Position numbers and translations under genes: made by a program. Under the pieces are notes generated by a model. The model was given only the letters and a program-made list of their open reading frames with translations, was not told where the DNA came from and searched no databases. This document shows positions 1 through 5,953 of a stretch of 9,781 nt of DNA, in pieces; position 1 is the stretch's first letter, and each line of letters starts with the position of its first letter. Origin of the DNA: an uncultured Collinsella sp. (GTDB lineage Bacteria > Actinomycetota > Coriobacteriia > Coriobacteriales > Coriobacteriaceae); the NCBI GenBank assembly GCA_902493145.1, contig CABUOA010000053.1:1-9781 (forward strand), in the 5' to 3' direction.

Positions 1-608
1 GCGGGAATATGCAGACGTTCGGCCTCGCGAGCGATGCCGTTGAGAATCTGACGAGTGCCCGGCGCCTCGACAGGGCATTCAGGAACAGCAACGATTCTGT
101 GCGTCCCACGTTCAAAAAAGCCGCAGCGGACAGCACCCTCCTTACCGGGAGCAAACGGTGTGGCAGCCTTATGACGAAAACCACGCGGCGCAGGATACTT
201 GCCCGGGTCGCCCAGGGTGACACCCATACCACGAATGGGATCGACGGCAATGCCCTCACGCTCGCAAAGCGGGGCAAAAAGCTCCTCCATAGCAGCCTGC
301 TTGGCGGCGAGCTGCTTCTTATAAGGACGATTGAGCGCCGTGCACCCACCACAAGCCCGCATGATGGAACAAGGCGACTTGGGATCCACGGCCTTACGCG
401 CAGGCTGAGCCGAATCCTTGCGCGAGCCTTTGGAGCGAACGTGAGGCGCCTTATCCCCGCCCTGACGAGAGCCAGAACGCTTGGTCTTAACCTTGCCCTT
501 CGCATCCTGAGACGACTTGGATTTCTTAGAAGATTTTTTCTCTTCCGACCCCTCAGCCGCCTCGATCAAAGCACGACGAGCCTTACGCTCCGCACGAGAT
601 TCTGCCAT
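1..608 (-). CDS. rlmD: 23S rRNA (uracil-C5)-methyltransferase, RlmD/TrmA family (partial, N-terminal part)
   Basis: The minus frame starts at ATG 608-606 and stays open to position 1, so the window holds about 202 N-terminal residues; the SAM-binding catalytic domain lies off the left edge. The family makes 5-methyluridine in 23S rRNA and carries a [4Fe-4S] cluster. The cluster ligands are visible as C80-x5-C86-x2-C89 (CSIMRACGGC) and a fourth cysteine, C178, in the segment VPECPVE. The segment GFRHKAATPF matches the family's YRNKA-type motif that follows the cluster. Residues 1-75 are rich in Lys, Arg, Ser and Ala (SEEKKSSKKSKSSQ) and show no TRAM-type beta-barrel, which E. coli RlmD has at this point. 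The start follows a weak GGGG Shine-Dalgarno. It is transcribed away from the transporter genes. RlmC or a dual-site RlmCD enzyme is possible; the family call is safe, the exact target base is inferred. Confidence 0.85.
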   Translation of the reverse strand, partial: MAESRAERKARRALIEAAEGSEEKKSSKKSKSSQDAKGKVKTKRSGSRQGGDKAPHVRSKGSRKDSAQPARKAVDPKSPCSIMRACGGCTALNRPYKKQLAAKQAAMEELFAPLCEREGIAVDPIRGMGVTLGDPGKYPAPRGFRHKAATPFAPGKEGAVRCGFFERGTHRIVAVPECPVEAPGTRQILNGIAREAERLHIP

Positions 609-714
609 GAATTAACCCCACTATTAAATAAAAGAAAAGTCCGAAGCAATTGTACCGTGCATTCAACGTGCCCGTTTGGAGAGGAGGCTATTTAAGGTTC
701 CGAGCACGTTGTCT

Positions 715-853
715 CCCGGCTGGGTGGCGCCCGGCGCGGAGTTTAATTTGTCGCGAGTTCCGCACGAACAGGAGGCCACTTAATGTGGCCTCCGTCGCGA
801 GCAGGACTGTAGAGCAGCAAATTAAACTCCGCGCCGGGCGCCACCCAGCCGGG
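715..853. repeat. Perfect 36-bp inverted repeat with nested hairpins
   Basis: The arm at 715-750 (beginning CCCGGCTGGGTGGCGCCCGG) is exactly complementary to 818-853. The 67-nt interior has its own symmetry: TCGCGA at 751-756 and 795-800, GTTC/GAAC at 757-760 and 766-769, and a perfect 9-bp hairpin GGAGGCCAC-TTAAT-GTGGCCTCC at 771-793. No T-tract follows either arm, so it is not a standard terminator. It lies between two divergent genes and codes for no recognisable protein. It could be a short non-autonomous mobile element, an intergenic repeat family member, or a structured RNA; the sequence does not decide. Confidence 0.85.
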
Positions 854-968
854 TGCTCCAACCTAGTGCTCCATGCGTGCTTTCCGTCTTGCGCAGGACT
901 GTAGAGCAGGAAACTTAATTACGCGCCGCTCCCCGCCCGCGCCGGGCAACCCCAACCTTGTGCTCCAT
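801..968. repeat. Degenerate tandem repeat, two copies 92 bp apart
   Basis: A 17-bp sequence, GCAGGACTGTAGAGCAG, occurs exactly at 801-817 and 893-909. Each copy continues into related sequence: AAATTAAACTCCGCGCC against AAACTTAATTACGCGCC, then a GCCGGG block, then CCAACCTAGTGCTCCAT (858-874) against CCAACCTTGTGCTCCAT (952-968). The copies therefore span about 801-874 and 893-968. The first contains the right arm of the 36-bp inverted repeat. The second is a diverged copy with no matching left arm. This suggests a local duplication followed by decay. Confidence 0.7.
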
Positions 969-986
969 CAAGGTAAAGTGTATGAT
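958..986 (+). promoter_or_regulatory. Predicted promoter of the amino-acid ABC transporter operon
   Basis: A -10 box TATGAT (981-986, five of six consensus bases) lies 17 bp downstream of TTGTGC (958-963), which keeps the key TTG of a -35 box. This would start transcription near 993 and give a leader of about 50 nt before the ATG at 1043. The -35 element lies inside the second copy of the decayed tandem repeat; the first copy has CTAGTGC there and lacks the TTG. The call rests on spacing and consensus match only. Confidence 0.5.
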
Positions 987-1024
987 TCTGGACGTTACAT
1001 GACTCACTTTACCTAACTAAAGTG
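971..1024. promoter_or_regulatory. Operator-like array of three TAAAGTG half-sites
   Basis: AGGTAAAGTG at 971-980 is the exact complement of CACTTTACCT at 1005-1014. CACTTTA (1005-1011) also pairs with a third site, TAAAGTG, at 1018-1024, across a 6-bp spacer. The first half-site fills the promoter spacer up to the -10 box, and the other two flank the early transcribed region. A dimeric repressor bound here would cover the promoter. With a start near 993, only the 1005-1011/1018-1024 pair would be in the mRNA, so the distal pair makes more sense as a DNA site than as an RNA hairpin. The regulator is unknown. Confidence 0.5.
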
Positions 1025-1042
1025 CTATCGAGGGGGAATACC

Positions 1043-1903
1043 ATGAATAGCGATATGTCTCGTCGTCAGTTTGTTGGTCTAGCCGGCTCGCTCGCCGCGG
1101 TGCTTGGCCTTGGTCTTGTCGGTTGCGGCGGTGGTGCTGGCAAGGGCTCCGCTGCTGGCTCTGCCGCGGCCAAGGATGTGAAGGGCGCCGCGGAGTCCAA
1201 GAAGCTCGTGGTGGGCTTTGATAAGTCCTATCCTCCGTACGGCTTTGTGGGCGACGATGGCGAGTACACCGGCTTTGATCTCGATCTGGCCAAGGCTGTT
1301 GCCGATAAGCAGGGCTGGGAGGTCAAATACGAGGCCATCGACTGGGACGCCAAGGATACGCTGCTCAACTCCGGCGCCATCAACTGCATCTGGAACGGCT
1401 TTACCATGGAGGGCCGTGAGGACGACTACACGTTCTCCGAGCCGTACATGCTCAACGAGCAGGTGCTGGTGGTAAAGAAGGATGCGGGCATCAAGAGCTG
1501 GGACGATCTTGCCGGCAAGACCGTGATTACCCAGACCGATTCCGCTGCGCAGGATGTACTCGAGGGTGACCAGAAGGATCTGGCGGCGACGTTTGCCACG
1601 CTCGACACGATCGGCGAGTACAACACGGCCTTTATGCAGCTCGAGAGCGGCGCGGTCGATGCCGTGGCTTGCGACCTTTCGATTGCCCAGTATCAGCTTG
1701 CCGCCAAGCCCGATGCCTATACGCAGCTCGACAAGCCGCTGTCCAGCGAGCACTACGCCGTCGGCTTTAAGAAGGGCGACACCAAGTCCGCCGATGCCGT
1801 GACCGAGTCGCTCAAGGCGCTCTACGAGGACGGCACGGTCAAGGACCTGTGCGATAAATACGCAGATTACGGTCTATCCTTCGACAACTGGGTTCTCAAA
1901 TAG
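1043..1903 (+). CDS. Amino-acid ABC transporter substrate-binding lipoprotein (SBP family 3)
   Basis: This 286-residue extracytoplasmic lipoprotein binds an amino acid and delivers it to the permease encoded next. The signal peptide has a twin-arginine motif (SRRQFVG, residues 6-12), a hydrophobic stretch, and a lipobox LVGC with the lipidated Cys at 28, so export by Tat is likely. A Gly/Ala/Ser-rich tether (about 29-50) follows. The family 3 signature is GFDLDLAKAV (77-86), and YPPYGF (63-68) marks the pocket's first strand. R125 in TMEGRED and D211 in AVACDLS sit where family members grip the ligand's carboxylate and amino groups, as judged from the motif context. ATG 1043 is chosen over GTG 1022 because GAGGGGG (1030-1036) lies 6 nt before it. 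Polar amino acids are likely substrates; the exact one cannot be read. Confidence 0.92.
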   Translation: MNSDMSRRQFVGLAGSLAAVLGLGLVGCGGGAGKGSAAGSAAAKDVKGAAESKKLVVGFDKSYPPYGFVGDDGEYTGFDLDLAKAVADKQGWEVKYEAIDWDAKDTLLNSGAINCIWNGFTMEGREDDYTFSEPYMLNEQVLVVKKDAGIKSWDDLAGKTVITQTDSAAQDVLEGDQKDLAATFATLDTIGEYNTAFMQLESGAVDAVACDLSIAQYQLAAKPDAYTQLDKPLSSEHYAVGFKKGDTKSADAVTESLKALYEDGTVKDLCDKYADYGLSFDNWVLK

Positions 1904-2002
1904 CCACAGCACCCAACCTTGCGGCTCCAACCCTCCTCGCGTACCAAAGTACGCTTCGTCGGGCTTGTCGCTCGCAATCTTGGGCACTGTGCCTATTTGA
2001 GA
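1894..2002 (+). other. Large imperfect hairpin between binding-protein and permease genes
   Basis: TCTCAAATAG (1894-1903), which includes the stop codon of the binding protein, pairs perfectly with CTATTTGAGA (1993-2002). Pairing continues inward with mismatches: CACAG with CTGTG, CCCAA with TTGGG, TTGCG with CGCAA. It ends in a perfect apical stem, GCGTAC-CAAA-GTACGC (1939-1954). No T-tract follows, so it is not a classical terminator. In operons of this type such a structure usually protects the binding-protein message and lowers permease and ATPase output; that role is inference. It could also be a dispersed intergenic repeat. Confidence 0.65.
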
Positions 2003-2042
2003 GTAAAATTCGCTGTTCTGTTGCTGTGAAAGAGAGGGTAGG

Positions 2043-2696
2043 TTGTCTATTCAGGTCATGATGCAGATGCTTGGCCAGGGGTTCTTGGTCAGTTTGCAGC
2101 TGTTTGTACTGACGCTGCTCGGGTCGATTCCGCTGGGAATCCCCGTGGCGTTCATGCGCATGAGCAAAATCGCGCCGCTGCGCTGGATTGCGCGCATCTA
2201 TATTTCGGTGATGCGCGGTACGCCGCTCATGCTGCAGATGTTTGCCATCTACTTTGCCCCGTACTACGTGTTTGGCATTTCACTCACGCCCGATTCCAAG
2301 TGGACGGCGTGTGTCGTGGCGTTCATCATCAACTACGCCGGCTACTTTGCCGAGATCTATCGCTCGGGCCTGCAGTCCATTCCGCGCGGTCAATATGAGG
2401 CCGCCGAGGTGCTGGGCTATTCGCGCGTGCAGACGTTTTTGTACATCGTGATGCCGCAGGTCGCCAAGCGTATTCTGCCGGCGATGGGCAACGAGATCAT
2501 CACGCTGGTCAAGGACACGTCGCTGGCGTTTGCCATCGGCGTGGGGGAGATGTTCTCGACGGCCAAGGCGCTGGTCGCCTCGCAAGTGAGCATGGTGCCG
2601 TTTGCGATTGCGGCGCTGATCTACTGGGTCTTTAACTTTGTGGTCGAGATGCTGCTGGGCGCTGCCGAAAAGAAGCTGGACTATTATCATGACTAA
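2043..2696 (+). CDS. Amino-acid ABC transporter permease (HisM/GlnP type)
   Basis: The 217-residue integral membrane protein forms the importer's channel. The EAA loop that contacts the ATPase is clear: EAAEVLGYSRVQTF begins at residue 120 and ends with the IVMPQ block near 135-139. The N-terminal family sequence runs from GFLVSLQLFVLTLLGSIPLG to VMRGTPLMLQMF (57-68), typical of polar-amino-acid permeases. Hydrophobic segments lie near 14-36, 55-80, 88-106, 155-170 and 186-206. I take TTG 2043 as start: AGAGGG (2033-2038) lies 4 nt upstream, a short gap. ATG at 2058 or 2061 is possible but has no good ribosome site. Only one permease gene is present, so it probably works as a homodimer. The ATPase gene overlaps its 3' end by 8 nt. 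Confidence 0.9.
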   Translation: MSIQVMMQMLGQGFLVSLQLFVLTLLGSIPLGIPVAFMRMSKIAPLRWIARIYISVMRGTPLMLQMFAIYFAPYYVFGISLTPDSKWTACVVAFIINYAGYFAEIYRSGLQSIPRGQYEAAEVLGYSRVQTFLYIVMPQVAKRILPAMGNEIITLVKDTSLAFAIGVGEMFSTAKALVASQVSMVPFAIAALIYWVFNFVVEMLLGAAEKKLDYYHD

Positions 2697-3453
2697 CTCA
2701 GTGATGAAAATCGAAAGCGCGCGTAAGGCGTTTGGCGGCAATGAGGTGCTCAAGGATATCTCGCTTGAGGTGAAGCGTGGCGAGGTCGTGGCGATTATCG
2801 GGCCTTCGGGTGGCGGCAAGTCCACGCTGCTGCGGTGTGCCACGCTGCTCGAGACACTCGACGGAGGCTCGCTCTCGTTTGGCGACCTTGCCGTTGCGAC
2901 GGATGCGGGTTCGGGCGCGGTCTATGCGAAGGGCGATGTGCCCAAGCAGGCGCGCTCGCGATTCGGCCTGGTGTTCCAAAATTACAACCTGTTCCCGCAC
3001 TATACCGTGATGAAAAACATCATCGACGCGCCGATCCGCGTGCTTAAGCGCCCGCGCGAGCAGGCGGAAGCTCGTGCGCATGAATTAATTGCTCAGATGG
3101 GGCTTGTGGGCAACGAGAACAAGGTTCCGTGTGAGCTTTCGGGCGGTCAGCAGCAGCGCGTGAGTATTGCCCGCGCCCTAGCGCTCGACCCGGAGATCCT
3201 GTTCTTTGACGAGCCGACCTCGGCGCTCGACCCCGAGCTGACGGCCGAGGTGCTGCGTGTCATTAAGGACCTCGCTGCGCAGAACATGACGATGGTGATC
3301 GTGACCCACGCAATGCAGTTTGCGCGCGATGTTGCCGACCGCGTGGTCTTTATGGACGGCGGTCGCATTGTCGAGGAGGGATCTGCCGAGCAGGTTATCG
3401 ACCATCCGCGCGAGCAGCGCACGCGTGAGTTCTTGAGCCGTATCGAGGGATAG
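2689..3453 (+). CDS. Amino-acid ABC transporter ATP-binding protein (GlnQ/HisP type)
   Basis: The 254-residue cytoplasmic ATPase powers the importer. Motifs occur in order: Walker A GPSGGGKST (38-46, with Gly in place of the common Ser at 42), Q-loop FQNYNLFPH (Q97), signature LSGGQQQR (150-157), Walker B ILFFDEP (170-176), D-loop SALD (178-181), and the H-loop histidine in VTHAMQFA (H207). Length and motifs fit the polar-amino-acid subgroup. Residues about 70-90 form a slightly longer segment before the Q-loop than is usual. Start ATG 2689 overlaps the permease stop, consistent with translational coupling; ATG 2704 is an alternative four codons into the overlap-free part. A strong terminator 35 nt downstream ends the operon. 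Confidence 0.94.
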   Translation: MTNSVMKIESARKAFGGNEVLKDISLEVKRGEVVAIIGPSGGGKSTLLRCATLLETLDGGSLSFGDLAVATDAGSGAVYAKGDVPKQARSRFGLVFQNYNLFPHYTVMKNIIDAPIRVLKRPREQAEARAHELIAQMGLVGNENKVPCELSGGQQQRVSIARALALDPEILFFDEPTSALDPELTAEVLRVIKDLAAQNMTMVIVTHAMQFARDVADRVVFMDGGRIVEEGSAEQVIDHPREQRTREFLSRIEG

Positions 3454-3487
3454 ACTCAGGTATTTACTCAACTATTAATTGAGGCGA

Positions 3488-3523
3488 AGCCGCCACAGGT
3501 CTTACGGTCTGTGGCGGCTTTTT
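3488..3523 (+). terminator. Rho-independent terminator of the ABC transporter operon
   Basis: AGCCGCCACAG (3488-3498) pairs perfectly with CTGTGGCGGCT (3509-3519) over a 10-nt loop, followed by TTTTT (3519-3523). It lies 35 nt after the ATPase stop codon. Confidence 0.93.
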
Positions 3524-3763
3524 GTTTACATCGACGGGGTTCAATAATTGCCCCACAAGCTTGTCTCTTCCTCTCGCCGCCTGTATTCATACGTGTGCCG
3601 AAAGGTATGCATGGACAGCCGTCCGTGAGGGTAGGGTGGTGGCATAGGACATTTGGAGGGTGAGTCGGCTCGGCTGCCGACCATGCTGCTCCCGGGACGG
3701 CACCGACCGCGAACTCTCCCCGTTGGCGTCGCGCATTGCGCGCGGCCCTGCAAGGAGGTCATC
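3524..3763 (+). other. Leader region of the EF-G paralogue; no gene seen
   Basis: This 240-bp gap holds no convincing coding sequence. The reading frame of the next gene is open back to 3653, but it lacks family similarity and a ribosome site before 3764. Small inverted repeats are visible: GGGG/CCCC around 3536-3555 and GTCGGC-TCGGCT-GCCGAC at 3664-3681. A weak promoter-like pair is TTGTTT (3522-3527) and TAATTG (3545-3550), 17 bp apart, which would overlap the upstream terminator. The Shine-Dalgarno AAGGAGGT (3752-3759) is near-perfect and lies 4 nt before ATG 3764, fixing that start. Confidence 0.5.
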
Positions 3764-5839
3764 ATGGGTGCTCCCAAGACCGGTAACGTAAGGAACGTGG
3801 TGCTCGTAGGCCAAGGCGGGGTGGGCAAGACTTCACTCGCCGAGGCCATGCTCCACCTTTCCGGCAAGACCGCCCGCCTGGGCGGCCACGACGGCACCAA
3901 GCCCACGCTCGACTATGACCCCGAAGAGGTCAAGCGTGCATTTTCCATCTCGACGACCATCGCGCCGATCGACTGGAAGGGCGCGCGCATCAATGTGCTC
4001 GATGCCCCGTGCTACCCCGATTTTATCGGCGACGCCTTTGCCGCGATGAGCGTCTGCGAGACGGCTCTGTTTGTGGTCGACGCCGAGGCCGGCCCGCAGC
4101 CTACGACGGTTAAGCTCTGGTATGCCGCCGAGGACCTGCGTCTGGCGCGTGCGGTGTTCGTAAACCGCCTGTCGCGCTCCGAGGCCAGCTTTGCGACCAC
4201 AATGGACCTGCTGCAGGAGCGCTTTGGTACACGACTGGGCGCCGTGACCCTTCCCTGGGGCGAGGGCGAGGACTTTGACGGCATCATCGACCTGGTGCGC
4301 ATGAAGGCGCGCCACTGCAACGGCGCCGAGGCCGTTGAGTCGGAGATTCCCGAGGAGTATCGTGCCCAGGCCGAGGAGGCCCATGACCATCTGTGCGAGC
4401 TGGTGGCCGAGGCTGACGACGAGCTGATGATGAAATACCTGGAAGGCGAGGAGACGCTGACGCAGGAGGAGCTTGAAGGCCTGCTGTCTAAGGCGATCGC
4501 CGAGCGCATCTTTGTGCCGGTCTTTGCGGGCGATTGCATTAAGGAGCAGGGCGTCAACTCGCTGATGGACGACATCGCCACGTACTTCCCGGCGCCGACC
4601 GACTACGGCGAGATGCCGCTCATCGACGGCGATTCGCTTAAGATCTCGAGTGACGATGACCGTCCGGTGGCGTTTGTGTTTAAGACGCTGGCCGATCCGC
4701 AGCAGGGTCGCATCAGCTTTATCAAGGTACTGACGGGCACGCTTGAGCCGGGCCTTGAGCTGGTCAACGCGCGTACCCGCAAGAGCGATCGTCTGGCTCA
4801 CCTGTATGTGATGTGCGGCCGCGACATGACCGAGGTCGGTCACGCCTATGCTGGCGACATTATCGTGGCGCCCAAGTTGGCGGCAGAGACGGGTGACACG
4901 CTCTCCATTACCGGTAAGGTCGAGGCGGCGGCGTTTAAGTTCCCCAACTCGCAGTACCGCATTGCCATAGAGGCCGAGAACCGCGGTGACGAAGAGAAGC
5001 TCTACACGTTTATCGAGAAGGCCTGCAAGGCAGACCCGACCATGAGCATCGACCGCGACGAGGAGACTGGCCAGACCATTATCTCCGCCGTTGGTGAGGC
5101 ACAGGTTTCGGTGCTGCTCAACCGTCTGGAGGACCGCACCAAGGTCGCCGCCAAGAGCGTGCCGATCCGCATTCCGTATCGCGAGACCATCCGCCGCACG
5201 GCGAGCGCCCAGGGTCGCCACAAGAAGCAGACCGGCGGCGCCGGTCAGTACGGCGACTGCTGGCTGCGCGTGGAGCCGCTCATTGGGCCCGACGGCACGA
5301 GCGACGGCTATGAGTTTGTTGACGAGGTCGTGGGTGGCCGCATCCCGCGCTCGCTCATCCCCGCCGTGGACAAGGGCGTCCAGGAGACCATGAAGGACGG
5401 TATTATTGCCGGCTACCCGCTCACGGGCATTCGCGTCGCGGTGTACGACGGTTCGTATCACAGCGTCGACTCCAACGAGATGGCGTTCCGCGCGGCGGCT
5501 CGCATCGGCCTGCGCAAGGCATGCGCCGATGCCGATCCAGTGGTGCTGGAGCCTATCGAGGAAATCACGGTGACGATCCCCGAGAGCTACGCCGGCGCCG
5601 TGATGGGCGACATCTCGGCCTCGCGCGGTCGCGTGACGGGCATGGAGACCGATGAGCGCGGAGACACCGTGGTCATTGCCCAGGCGCCGCTGGCCGAGCT
5701 GACGGATTACTCGACGCGCCTGCGCTCCATCACGCGCGGCACGGGCGACTTTACCATGAAGCCCGCGGGCTATGAGCAGGTGCCCTATGACGTTCAGGCC
5801 AAGCTGGTCGAGCGCTATGAGGAGGGTCGCGCCAAGTAG
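3764..5839 (+). CDS. Elongation factor G paralogue (EF-G2-like) with altered GTPase motifs
   Basis: The 691-residue protein has the full EF-G layout. The G domain opens with an intact P-loop, GQGGVGKT (16-23). Domain II contains PVAFVFKTLADPQQGRISF (301-319). Domain III follows. Domain IV has GGAGQYGDCW (491-500), GGRIPRSLIPAVDKG and the tip loop YDGSYHSVDSNEMAF (561-575). Domain V has SRGRVTGME (620-628) and PLAELTDYSTRLRS. Other G motifs differ from translocating EF-G: switch I reads RAFSIST for RGITIT, G3 reads DAPCYPDF (80-87) for DTPGHVDF, G4 reads NRLS (134-137) for NKxD, and G5 reads GDC (256-258) for GSA. The catalytic His and the Asp that selects guanine are thus absent. The canonical fusA should lie elsewhere, next to rpsL/rpsG; a role in stress or ribosome recycling is speculation. 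Start chosen by AAGGAGGT at 3752-3759. It is a lone transcription unit. Confidence 0.9.
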   Translation: MGAPKTGNVRNVVLVGQGGVGKTSLAEAMLHLSGKTARLGGHDGTKPTLDYDPEEVKRAFSISTTIAPIDWKGARINVLDAPCYPDFIGDAFAAMSVCETALFVVDAEAGPQPTTVKLWYAAEDLRLARAVFVNRLSRSEASFATTMDLLQERFGTRLGAVTLPWGEGEDFDGIIDLVRMKARHCNGAEAVESEIPEEYRAQAEEAHDHLCELVAEADDELMMKYLEGEETLTQEELEGLLSKAIAERIFVPVFAGDCIKEQGVNSLMDDIATYFPAPTDYGEMPLIDGDSLKISSDDDRPVAFVFKTLADPQQGRISFIKVLTGTLEPGLELVNARTRKSDRLAHLYVMCGRDMTEVGHAYAGDIIVAPKLAAETGDTLSITGKVEAAAFKFPNSQYRIAIEAENRGDEEKLYTFIEKACKADPTMSIDRDEETGQTIISAVGEAQVSVLLNRLEDRTKVAAKSVPIRIPYRETIRRTASAQGRHKKQTGGAGQYGDCWLRVEPLIGPDGTSDGYEFVDEVVGGRIPRSLIPAVDKGVQETMKDGIIAGYPLTGIRVAVYDGSYHSVDSNEMAFRAAARIGLRKACADADPVVLEPIEEITVTIPESYAGAVMGDISASRGRVTGMETDERGDTVVIAQAPLAELTDYSTRLRSITRGTGDFTMKPAGYEQVPYDVQAKLVERYEEGRAK

Positions 5840-5874
5840 CGTGTGGCATTGCCTGTAACATACGTGCCGATGCA

Positions 5875-5910
5875 AGGGCCGCCCTGGGTAATCCGGGGCG
5901 GCCCTTTTTG
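5875..5910 (+). terminator. Rho-independent terminator after the EF-G paralogue
   Basis: AGGGCCGCCC (5875-5884) pairs perfectly with GGGCGGCCCT (5896-5905), followed by a run of five T. It sits 36 nt after the stop codon. On the opposite strand the stem is followed by only a short T run, so it may be a weaker terminator for the convergent nuclease gene. Confidence 0.92.
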
Positions 5911-5953
5911 ATTCCCGGTGAGGTTACAAATCGATTCTTGTCGCGGCTCGGCT

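Noticed and set aside
9..695. Plus-strand open frame of 228 codons
   Set aside because: It is the shadow of the minus-strand rRNA methyltransferase, whose Fe-S cysteine pattern is unmistakable; the plus translation is Arg/Leu-rich with no family match.
650..904. Plus-strand open frame of 84 codons in the first intergenic region
   Set aside because: It is built largely from the two arms of the inverted repeat, has a Cys/Arg-rich random composition, and resembles no protein I know.
3653..3763. N-terminal extension of the EF-G paralogue by 37 residues
   Set aside because: The extension lacks family similarity, and AAGGAGGT sits directly before ATG 3764, from where the protein aligns with EF-G.
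3764..5839. Tet(M)-type ribosomal protection protein
   Set aside because: Domain order fits this too, but Tet(M)-type proteins keep canonical GTPase motifs such as DTPGH and NKxD, which are absent, and the domain IV tip SYHSVDSNE is EF-G-like.
3833..5875. Minus-strand open frame of 680 codons opposite the EF-G paralogue
   Set aside because: Long antisense frames are common opposite high-G+C genes. The plus strand has clear EF-G domains; the antisense translation is His/Arg/Leu-rich without motifs.
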